A model generated the notes under the pieces. It was not told the DNA's origin, ran no database searches, and was given only the letters and a program-made list of their open reading frames with translations. Below, piece after piece: positions 43,301 through 52,363 of a DNA stretch of 64,000 bases. Source of the DNA: Litoditis marina. Its lineage: Eukaryota; Nematoda; Chromadorea; Rhabditida; Rhabditidae. Positions within the stretch are counted from its first letter, which is position 1; the number at the start of each line of letters is the position of its first letter. Where the stretch lies: NCBI GenBank assembly GCA_964036275.1, contig OZ038433.1:5063048-5127047 (forward strand), in the 5' to 3' direction. Made by a program: the position numbers and the translations under genes.

Positions 43301-46300
43301 TAATGTGATTATTTCCATGAGACCGCGCTTCGGTGCCTTATGTCTGCATATCGCTCTATTGAAAATCTAACTCATATTTTTAGGGAAATGCCAGGTTTCT
43401 GGTGGTTTTGTTGACCTTTTTGGCGGGCGAATGGCGGTTGGCTTCAATTTTCTGTGGAGTTATGAGCTGCGTGACTTTTGCACTCGTGTTTCTGATGCCA
43501 GAAAGTCCGATTTGGCTGAAAAGGAGGGGAAAACTGGAGAAAGCAGAGAAGGCAGCAAAGAGGATTGCTTGGTTGAACGGAGTCGAATACGAAACAGGTA
43601 CTGGCTTGGACAATAAATGAATAGGAAACCATGGATTTGAAACGATGTTTCTTACCCCGAAAAGGAAACAAATTTTGTCTTCCAACTGCAAGAGTGCAAG
43701 TAGCGATGAATAGAACCAATATGGTTTCCAAATGCAAACTTATAACTAGAAAATTTTTCATAAACTTTTCACTTGTTACTTGAGATCCTTAGATCGAACT
43801 TCAACTCGGCCTCCTTAGCCTCTCTATATTAGGGTTTGATGTTTCAGAAGAAGTTAGCGAAGCCCAGCCAGAGAAAACAAAGCCAACCCTGAAACGGATG
43901 AATATGGTATCCGCCATGAAAAATCCATCAATCCGAGTCAACATTTTGGTTCTCATTGTTATGTGAGTCTTTCAATTCTTGAACGGAAAAGTATTGGAAA
44001 TTGGTCAGGATAGAAATGCATGCCAAAAATGTTTAAGTAGTAATAGACCGAAGTTATTTTGACACGAACTTTTCTTCGGATATTAGAAGATGTGGAAGCA
44101 AACTTCGCGAATTAGCTGAGTTGTGAACGTCGCAAACTTGTCACGCTCACGATTTTTGACATTTTCATTTCCTCACCATTTCCCGTCACGTGAAAGGTTG
44201 AACGCTGCGTGAAAAGGTGAGCACCGGGCCTGAAATTCTTCCCTTGGGGGCTATATACAGTGCGTCATTTTGCGTAATGCCAATCCCGATGAACTGCATG
44301 AGTTGCATGAGCTGAAACTTCTTATTATTTCACATAAAATACATTAACTTGCTTCAAACAGAATGGATATTTTTCCAAAAACTTTTTTTTGATTCATATC
44401 TAAACTAAAAGAGCTATTTAATTATTACAACATATTCCTCATATAACAGTGGTATTATTTAGTTTTTGACAAACGTGATATTTGACACGCTAATCAAAAC
44501 GTTCTGTTCGTAATCAAAGTGAGCCAGAAAGTTGTTTTACCTTTTACGATGTTGATGGACTACAATGTAAAAAGATCTTATCTTTCGAATGGTATAACAA
44601 ACTCTGTAGTTTTCGAGTTATTGAGCTTGTTTCAAATTTTGTCGGTTTCCCCACTTCGACACGCCGTGTTAATTGAGTCGTAACTCATGACAATTTTACT
44701 ATTATCAGTGAAATTATTTTTCTTCACCTTGCCTGAATACTCTTCTTTTCAAAAATGTTAAATAGTTTCTGTTTTATTGGTTCAGTCGTCCGTAGCAGGT
44801 GGTTTTTTAAACAAAGTCCGCAATTTCTTACTAATTCTGCTCGTGTTCAGTCAGTTTTAGAACATTTTCTCCAAACTAAACGGCATTTAACTCAGAACTC
44901 TATTTTGGAGAAGAAAATATTACTCATCAACCGTAAAAGTTCATATGAAAAATGTTAGTACCTTACTCTTTAGGCCGAACTGCACCAAACAGTTTCAACT
45001 CAAATTCTACAAATTTCATATTATGTGGTAGAGAAAATTATTAAATTTCCTCTGTGAAATTTGGAAAAATTATCTACTTGACGAGTTCATCAAGATCGAC
45101 CAAACTAGGCGCGTGACCAAATGTAGGTGTGCATGACTGGCGTTTACTTCCCAATTAGCAATGTGGGGTCAGCGTAATCAGCAATAAGCAATTATAATAG
45201 ATACGACACCCGTGATTCGTTGAACACAAAGCCTATACAACTGTTTTAGTTTAATATATTATTTATGTTAATTGACAAGTCTATGGCGCAAAGTGCAAAC
45301 TACAAAATACGTTGGCCGGCCTTATAACTACGTTAGAAAATAGCAAAATACTTTCACATGCATTTTAACTTATTTGCATCTCTAAGGAGGACTAGTAAAG
45401 GAGTTTCTCTAAGTAGTGCGGCGAAGTTTGTAATATTGAAATGTATAGCGAGTTTCGGCGATTCATACCTTTGTTCAGCGATTTCTTGTTGAGCGATATT
45501 TTATTGTATTGTACATATAAGAGTACGTGGTAAACCTATGTATTCTACGTGTTTTGTTCTATATGATTCACACAAGGCAAGGTTGGAAAATGAGACAGTT
45601 GCATGTCAATGTGACTGTAAGGTTGCCCAGCAATGTGTAAAATACCACTGAACCATCGTAAATGCACTGGACAGTCGGTTTCTTGCCTAGCAAGGGCTGA
45701 CTTGTCATATTATGGCTAACTTTTTACTTTTGGCTAAAATTAGCATGAAAACACATTCAGCTGGCGCGAAAGGTATAAAGAGACAGAACACACCAAATAA
45801 GAAACAAAGGTGAAAAAATAGACATATACTATGAAAGAATAATAGTTAATACATTTCACGGTGAGACCGCTCCCCAATTATTTTGAGTTTTGCCCGCAGT
45901 TGAAAAACGGCTTACCCCGCCAATTGAAATGCGGCCGGTCATCAGCCTAGACAGGGCGCGTACCCGCGCGGAAAAAATGTACTGTAGCTTTTTGGCACGA
46001 TGCTTGGTTGAAATTTGCATTTAATTTATCAGAAAGTGTGCTCCATTATTAAAACCGCTCGTGCATTATACGCGGTGCGGTTTTGTCTTTCCTCTGTTTT
46101 TTCACTTGGACCGTTTTTGTCGAGCGGTCTCACCGTGATTTGTAATTGTGAAATTGAAAAATCAAAAAAATAATAATAATACGCCGTTCGGTCGAAAATT
46201 CGCCGCGCGCGGTGAAAATTAAAGGGCGGACGCTACCGTAAGATATTTCAAAACTGCGACATTGAGGCACCTACTAGCGGCTGTTGTTGGCACGTGTTGA

Positions 46301-49300
46301 ATTTCACAAAATATGTTGGAAGACCTTACTATTACGCGAAGTTTTCTGACAGTACAATTGTACGCGTTTGTATCAACAAAATACGTTGGCTGGCCATACA
46401 AAACTTGAAATTCGTTAGCAGTAAGCTGGCACGCGCTAAATTCAACAAAATACGGTGGCAGGCCTCACATTTACGTGAAACTAATTGCAGCACAATGGCA
46501 CGCGTTTATATTGTAAAATACGTTGCCAGTTTATACAAAACCGTAGAAATCTCCAGCAGTAAATTGGCACGCGTTCACTTCCACAAAGTATGATGGTAGG
46601 CCTCACCATCACGTAAAAAATTCTGGTCAGTACAATGACACGCATTTGTATCAACGAAATACGTTTGCAGTCCTTACAAAAACAGTAAACTCTCTAGTAG
46701 TAAGTTAACACGCGTTAAATTTTGCAAAATACGTTGGCGGGCCTTACAATTACGTGAATGTTTTTGCAGGTCGTTGAATGGCATCAAAAGTTAGTTCGTT
46801 CAACGCAATGTAGGCATGTTTGGTATCGCTTTGTATGGAACTTTTCAAATAATTATACAAGATATATAACTGCTAGACGCCGCAGGCGTCTAGTCGATGT
46901 TTCCCATATAGGGTCGAGCTCCTCGTAGCAAGCGCACACGTCGTATGTGGTTTGTAGTGGGATCTAGTTGCTTTACAGTTGTATTCCGTTGATTATGACA
47001 GTCCTCGACCTCAAACTACAATTATTACTCGAGCAGCATTGTAAATGTATTGTATTTATAGTTGTATAGTTGTATTATAGGTTTCACTGCTGTGCCCTGT
47101 CCCTGTACATTATAGACTTCAACGGAGCGGATATGACCATCAACCTATGGATGGGGCAGTTTATGTCCTGCGTCCTTGTTTCGGTCGGACAAATTGTGAG
47201 TCAACTATTTTCTCATCTGCCTCCGTTCTTCACCCCGTGTGCAGCAGTATCCCGGCGTCCTGAACATGTGTTAGACCTTCATTCCATTGTGCGTCTCTCG
47301 CGTTTCGCTCTCTTCCACGACATTCGTGTGCCGTCGTGTAGCGAGAGCAGAGAAATAACGTGTGTTTGAGATGACGCAGATTGGAAGGAAAAACGTCTGA
47401 TATCCTAACGCGCCTCTCCAACTTTTTTATATGGTGTATTTTACCCTAGAGCGCTGTGAAGGATGTAAACTATTGCGCTTATCGAGATCTAACTACCATA
47501 AAAGTTGGTAAATTTCTATATGCACATTATTTCGAGTATAGTAGTTCCAATTTTATTACTTTGATTGAATTCAATTGCTTCAGATTGTTGGTTTTGCGGA
47601 CATAAAGTTCGCTTGGGTCAGAAGGAGGACGGTATTCTTGGGATGCGTGGGTGGGGGAATAATAGCTGTTTCCACATTGACAGTTCTCCACTATTTAGGC
47701 TGCAAGGTAAGTGGGTTTCTTTTTTTCGGCGACTCGCCGGCGATATGAAAAACATATCGAAATGAGTGGCGACTCGCCGGCGACAAGCTCTGTATATTTT
47801 CAACGGTTCATATGAGTGATACAGAAAAAAGTCGTCGTTCGGTATTATTTTTGTCATTGTCGTTCAGTTTATCCACAAAATTTTTCAGCCCGTCCATTTC
47901 AGGGGAAGTTGCCCTATTTCATCGCCTACCTGGCCATAACTATGTGCGCAGCTATATCATTTGTACCCTGTTTTCTGGGGGCCTCTGAACTGGTCCCAAC
48001 GGAAATTAGAGCCACTGTAACCACATTCACAAACATGTTTGCCAGGGTCGCCGTTCTTTTTGCCTCCATATTGGTGGGTACCATCACAAACATCTTGTTT
48101 ATTCACAAGTTTGTACGTATTTATGAGTACCCAGAATCATTTGTTGCTGATAGTTTGGTTTTCACTGCAGAAAAAGAGAGATTATGCAGGTCAAAGAGGC
48201 CGCCGGCAAGCGAAGACTGTCTGCGTCTCACACCTTTATCCTGTTCTGTCCTGTTTCTCTCACTTCGTAACCCCGTAACCTGAAGGGATGTGAGAGTACG
48301 GAAATAGTATTTGTTTGATGAGACGCAGATCGGTAACCTGCCACAGGGCTTCGCCTGCATTGAGTATATGGTTTCCGAATGCATGTAACGGTCGCTTTCA
48401 GTGTATGATGCCTAGTATGATGGTTGATGTTCACGTTTCTGAAGTGCACATATATACAATACAAGCTTTATTTTTTTTACATTGTTTTTTTACATTTACA
48501 TTTTTTACATGAAACATAATGCCAGTTCGAACCCTTCTCTGGAGAAGACATAGTTGTCCAAAAAGGTTGGCATCATCTCGCTGGCTGAATGTTACTATTG
48601 AACACTTTAAAAAGCATTTGGTAACTTTCTACACTTCAAATTTTCAGGTCAGCATATTGAAGTCTGTCCACGAACCCATTTTGTTCATGATTGTCATAGC
48701 CGTGAACTTATTCAGCTTTTCTGTCGCTTTCAAATGGCTGAAGGTAACTTTTCTCACGTTTTTATTGATTTTAAGCTTTTTTGAGGAAATCTAACTTCAT
48801 TGAATATTTTTGCACAATTAAAGTTTTAAAAGTTTTCCAGGAGACAAAAAATATCGACCTGGACGATATTATAGAGATCGATCACAGTGATGGAAAGTCA
48901 TCGTGAGTTTTCAACCATTTCTACAGATTCTCTGAAGAAAGGGGCGTGGCCAGGGGCCGTATGTATGAAGCATCCCGGGCCGGGTTGGGATGCTATCTCG
49001 AGCTGATATGGCCGGGAAGTAGCTCGGGATAGCATCCCAACCCGGCCCGGGATGTTTCATGCATACGGCCTCAGAAGTTATGAACGCCCATAACATTAGG
49101 TCGCTCCTTCTTTAATCTTTTAGTCGGGGTTCACCTGTTTGACCGATAATCCCAACTTACGCGTATCGCCAGTCATCACCTCATACTATAGGCAGAGACA
49201 ATATATTTGTTGTGGTTTTATTTGGATGCCATAACTTACAAATTCCGACCAAAACATAACGGGACAATACTGTGAACATAGCTAGATAGGGCCACAATAC

Positions 49301-49716
49301 ACCGTCTACATCTGCTTCGGAATAAGCGAATTCTATACAAACATTCTTGGTTTGATTACCGTATTCATTGATTCTAGGATGACATCAGAACGGTCGGATG
49401 AGTCGGACTGCCAACAGAATCGAAATCGAGCAGTCTTTGAATCGTGAGTTGCCGCCTGATTACGTATGCTAGAACATCCCGGCACCCTTATCCCACCCTG
49501 CGTCTCTCCCTTAGTGCACTATTTCGCGAGACTCGTGACCCGACGGGATGTGAGCGAACTCTAAAACATAGTTAAATTATTCCTTTTTCAGCCAGTTTTG
49601 TATGTTTTTTATATGTTCTCAATTTTCATATGCGTAATAAATCAATCAGTCAATATGTCATTTCCAGTACCACGGATAACACGGAGTCGCAGAGCCAGAC
49701 TGCAAATGAGGAGTGA
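40319..49716 (+). CDS. SLC22-type MFS transporter, copy C (16 exons, 532 aa)
   Basis: Exons: 40319-40334, 40610-40723, 41068-41156, 41210-41295, 41915-42051, 42387-42449, 43153-43235, 43384-43597, 43848-43962, 47081-47195, 47584-47706, 47903-48073, 48648-48743, 48841-48902, 49378-49443, 49668-49716. All exon lengths equal those of copy B and the total is 1599 nt with the stop at 49714. Near-identical introns and flanks show it is a recent tandem duplicate of B. Differences are scattered substitutions, for example MNFFFNMQLMFSVF against MNLIFNIQVLFSVF in helix 1, and ISFVPCFLGASEL against ISWEPCYLGASEL before the PTEIR motif. The membrane-transport role is as in copy B. Intron 9 is greatly enlarged (43963-47080) by an insertion, and intron 4 contains the 51-bp tandem array. 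No disabling change was seen. Confidence 0.85.
41401..41706. repeat. Tandem array, six 51-bp units (transporter C intron 4)
   Basis: Units start at 41401, 41452, 41503, 41554, 41605 and 41656, each beginning TAGCGGCCTCCACGA and ending GACGCAGATT plus a few bases. As 51 is divisible by three, the array is open in several frames on both strands, giving spurious proteins of 118-137 residues. Copy B has only two diverged units at 31921-32100. Confidence 0.9.
41726..41818. mobile_element. Short palindromic MITE, family 1, second copy
   Basis: TATGGACCAATCCCGTGTCA at the left and the diverged inverse TGGGATTGAACAACATA at the right, with AACTACAGTTG/TTGCAGTTTAAAG in the middle; matches 531-622. Found in transporter C intron 4, not in B. 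Confidence 0.65.
42485..42618. mobile_element. MITE with CACGTG arms (transporter C intron 6)
   Basis: Counterpart of 33975-34108, starting TATACCAGAAGTAAATTAAC and ending GACTAACAGTGTA. Confidence 0.7.
42765..43050 (-). mobile_element. tRNA-derived SINE with duplicated tail (transporter C intron 6)
   Basis: Same SINE as 34250-34485. The tail-side segment from ACGGCCTATTTCATCCG to ATCAACCGTA occurs twice, at about 42766-42840 and 42977-43050, flanking the tRNA-like head; copy B has it once. Confidence 0.7.
44245..46893. mobile_element. About 2.65-kb insertion in transporter C intron 9, non-coding
   Basis: Copy B reads GCACCGGGCCTGAGTGTCTCGATGTTTCCC without interruption; copy C departs after GGGCCTGA near 44233-44245 and returns at TCGATGTTTCCC near 46894. 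The right end is a hairpin CTAGACGCC-GCA-GGCGTCTAG directly before T. No transposase, helicase or polymerase frame is visible. A CTAG|T end with a terminal hairpin is suggestive of a Helitron-like element, but the left junction is not a clean match. Confidence 0.55.
46290..46765. repeat. Degenerate tandem repeat, ~75-80 bp units, in the intron 9 insertion
   Basis: Repeated blocks AAAATACGTTGGC, GGCCTTACAATTACGTGAA, GCAGTA(C/A)AATGGCACGCG recur about six times. A lone unit occurs near 45303-45335. The 99-codon open frame over it is repeat-derived. Confidence 0.7.
47245..47420. mobile_element. Palindromic element in transporter C intron 10
   Basis: Counterpart of 20812-20995 and 36170-36350, including TGCGTCTCTCGCGTTTCGCT and TTTGAGATGACGCAGATTGG. 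Confidence 0.6.
48954..49072. mobile_element. Long palindrome with GGCCGTATG ends (transporter C intron 14)
   Basis: Left GGGGCCGTATGTATGAAGCA and right GATGTTTCATGCATACGGCC, with nested CATCCCGGGCCGGGTTGGGA against TCCCAACCCGGCCCGGGATG. Copy B intron 14 reads AAAGAAAGTGGCCAAAAGTT across the site without the palindrome. Confidence 0.8.
49460..49560. mobile_element. Half copy of the AGTACGT-type palindrome (intron 15)
   Basis: ATTACGTATGCTAGAACATC, CTGCGTCTCTCCCTTAGTGC and GACCCGACGGGATGTGAGCG. The same half element is in copy B intron 15 (38343-38445). The right arm is missing in both. Confidence 0.6.
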
Positions 49717-51181
49717 ATAGAAAGCCCCTTGTGAAGATGTCTTTCTGCCCGAATGTATTGTTGCCACACTTGTTGTTTATTGATACAACGAACACAAACG
49801 TATGAAACGTTCCACAAACTAATCACGTAGCACGATAAAGTGTAGCTTTGAACATAACAGAGAAACCTTCATCACGTTTTGAAATCTGTTTACAAGGATC
49901 AGACGTATGAAAATCAGCAACTTAGTTACTGTTGTACTCCTATACCCACAGGGTGGGGCTTGTCATTGGCCCTCTCGTGACTATTCCCATATGAAAGTTG
50001 AAAGCATACTTTTATCTCATTCTGTGCACTTTCGCGAACGTTCTTGGCGCCCACATAAAGTTTTCGTCACATAAACTCTTCAATAACGTTCTGCGTAAAA
50101 AAAACTGATTGACTATAATGATGAAATTTTACGATTCCAAGTTTGTGTATGAGGGTTCGAGAACTTGTGTAACAGAATACAACATGAAAAACTTTATTAA
50201 AGTGTTATCTTCCCAGTTTCGTTGTGTGGTCGGACGGATGTTATCACAATAAACTTCGATTGAAATCGAAACCTGAAAAATTGTGGAGATGTTCTTGGAA
50301 ATGTTTTGGATTTTCATCCCGTCAATTGTGACCGTGAGTTCACTGCGGTTCACTTGAACAGGTTCAAAACAATATTTTAGGTCGTTTTTCCACTATGAGA
50401 AAGTTTTCCAAAACAAACGTTGAAGTGAATATCATATTATTGCACTCAATCAAAACAACAACTTTTATGTAAGACGTATGATTAATAGAAGAAAAAACAG
50501 CCCGCTAGTGGCCCGCGGCAGTGCCTACGCATTCCCGGCCACTAGCGGGCTCGCCAGCTCGTGGGAATGTTTTGCCAGCGGCTGGAAAAACTTAAACAGC
50601 TTCCAAAACGATCTGCGAGATTGTTCCAATAATTGTTTTGTAGGGGAGAACGATTCAACCAAATTCTAGTAAGAAATCTAACATTTACCGAGACTTCGCT
50701 GAGTTCGCATCTTCTTTTCCAACATCCGGTTTCGATAAGGTTCGGTGAAGCGAAAATTGGGGCCAAGCAAGTTGAGAAGACGGCTTCGTTTGGAGACTAC
50801 CTGCAGACGTTTCTCTATTCGAAAAGTTTCCGTCAAAAGTGGCGAGACCATGAAGTATGTCGTTTTTAATTTGTGGACTTAAGCTCGAGGTGACACTGAT
50901 CATTTATTCAGTGATCTTTAGCTATCTGAAAACCTAGTTAAGAGTTCGTTTTCTTATGTAACAGAGTACTACTGTAATGAGTGTTTGTGATCATAATCCA
51001 ATTGTAGGTTGTAGGGTTCCATTTTGGAAACCATAAGGGGCGCATCAACTGATCAACTCCAATTGCTTTTCAATTGCTGAGTTGAGAAATTTCTGAGTAA
51101 AGCATCGAATTATTTTATAGTCTGAGAATACCTGGTCGATCTTCACGCTCTCTTGCTTTAATATCAAAATATTTGACCTAC
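49717..51181. other. Downstream flank of copy C; duplicated flank but no resolved gene
   Basis: Most of this stretch (to about 50875) is the tandem counterpart of 38568-39850 after copy B, including the stem-loop at 50499-50551 and a conserved open stretch at 50635-50870 (GAKQVEKTASFGDYLQTFLY on plus). Copy B shares the start of that stretch but then diverges, and no splice partners are evident. Confidence 0.4.
50499..50551. repeat. Stem-loop AGCCCGCTAGTGGCC downstream of copy C
   Basis: Perfect 15-bp arms around a loop with CGCGGCAGTGCCTACGCATT; counterpart of 39464-39526 without its internal 13-base duplication. Confidence 0.75.
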
Positions 51182-51304
51182 CGGTAGTTCTACTGACAGC
51201 TGTTCGGGACCATCCAAGGGGAGGATGATAGATCCGTCGGACTCGAATAGGGGAAGAGACAGTGTGAGAACCAAGGAGGACACCAGACACAGCAAGACGT
51301 ACAT
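51182..51304 (-). CDS. Signal-peptide exon of an unidentified secreted protein
   Basis: Read on the minus strand, TTTCTAG (a consensus acceptor, possibly for a spliced leader) lies directly before ATG at 51304. The exon encodes 41 residues beginning MYVLLCLVSSLVLTLSLPLF, a typical signal peptide, followed by a short polar stretch ending EQLSVELP, and ends at a GTAGGT donor. The next plausible acceptor (TAGGTTTTCAG near 50936) would add only IAKDH and a stop, giving a 46-residue secreted peptide; this extension is weak. The exon lies just outside the duplicated flank of transporter C, so downstream exons may have been displaced or lost. I do not recognise the family. Confidence 0.5.
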
Positions 51305-51469
51305 CTAGAAAGAGAGACTAGGGAATAAGTGGAAAAGAGGAGTCATATATAGATGAATGAGATGAGACATTCATGAAATTAAGGCAAGAGAGCAACAAAC
51401 CATGAGTCGAAGAACTAGAATGAACTAATTTGAAACGGTTTAAAAACGTGTTCCGTACCATTGCAAGTT

Positions 51470-51600
51470 TCGAGTACGTAAGTAAGCAGTTAGAACATCC
51501 CGGCACCTTCATTCTCTCGCTCTACCGCACTTATACGGCGACCATCGTATCCCAGTGGATTACGAGAGCAGGAAAAGGAAGGTTGGGCTAGAAACGCCGG
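51470..51600. mobile_element. Degraded AGTACGT-type palindrome
   Basis: CGAGTACGTAAGTAAGCAGT, AACATCCCGGCACCTTCATT and TATCCCAGTGGATTACGAG: left half and centre of the palindromic family. Confidence 0.5.
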
Positions 51601-51639
51601 TTGAACGCTGTTCGGGTTTTATCGATAATAAGAACTTTC

Positions 51640-52004
51640 GGGAAAATTAAAGTATCGCCCCCCACTTTAGTTGCCCCCCCCCCCGTAGCACTTCAACCCC
51701 CCACCCAAGCTGAAACCTAAAAATCTAGGAGAGGGGGGGGGGCAAAATTCAACTTCGACATTTACTATTGACCCCCCACCTGGGTCATCGGGGGGTAGAA
51801 CTTCAATGGTGGGGGGTCAAACTTCAACGAGTGGGGGGCTGAACTTCAATACCGGAAATGTTTACTTTTTACCCCCCACCTTCAAACTTTTGTATTGCAG
51901 GTGATAAATTGAATTATCACCCCCCGGTGGGGGGGGGGTCAAACTACAATTCCCCAAACGCAATATAAATTCAAAAAGGTGGGGGGTAAAAAGTCAATGT
52001 TCCC
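51640..52004. mobile_element. G-run-rich hAT-like MITE, copy 2
   Basis: Starts GGGAAAATTAAAGTATCGCC, ends GTCAATGTTCCC, and is bounded by GAACTTTC on both sides (8 bp). The interior is closely similar to 15832-16207 with the same G- and C-run architecture. Confidence 0.85.
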
Positions 52005-52312
52005 GAACTTTCATTCGTTTCAAGGTATAAAACAAACTCATCAGAGAGCTAATGAGATTTAAATTCCTTAGGACTGCGTCAACGAAGAAACTCGTTGAAG
52101 TTAGTATTTCTGAACAGCAAGGAAACGTGGGTGATTCCAACCGATTACGTTGTTTACAAACAGTGCTTCTGTCTCTTTGAATTGATTTTCTCTGACGTCA
52201 TCTAATTGTCGAAGCGAACGAGTTTCTCAGATGCATTACCGATAAACTAGTTAGCTCGGCGTCGGTCAACTACGTACATGGTAGGTGTGACGTGTAGGGT
52301 CGAGTTAAAAAT

Positions 52313-52363
52313 TTCGGGTTTTTCGAGTTTCGAGTTTTTCGAGTTTCGAGTTTTTCGAGTTTT
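52313..52363. repeat. Short (TTTCGAG) minisatellite
   Basis: Four to five units of TTTCGAGTTTTTCGAG type. Confidence 0.75.

Noticed and set aside
46294..46593. 99-residue plus-strand open frame
   Set aside because: Falls entirely in the degenerate 75-80 bp tandem repeat of the intron 9 insertion.
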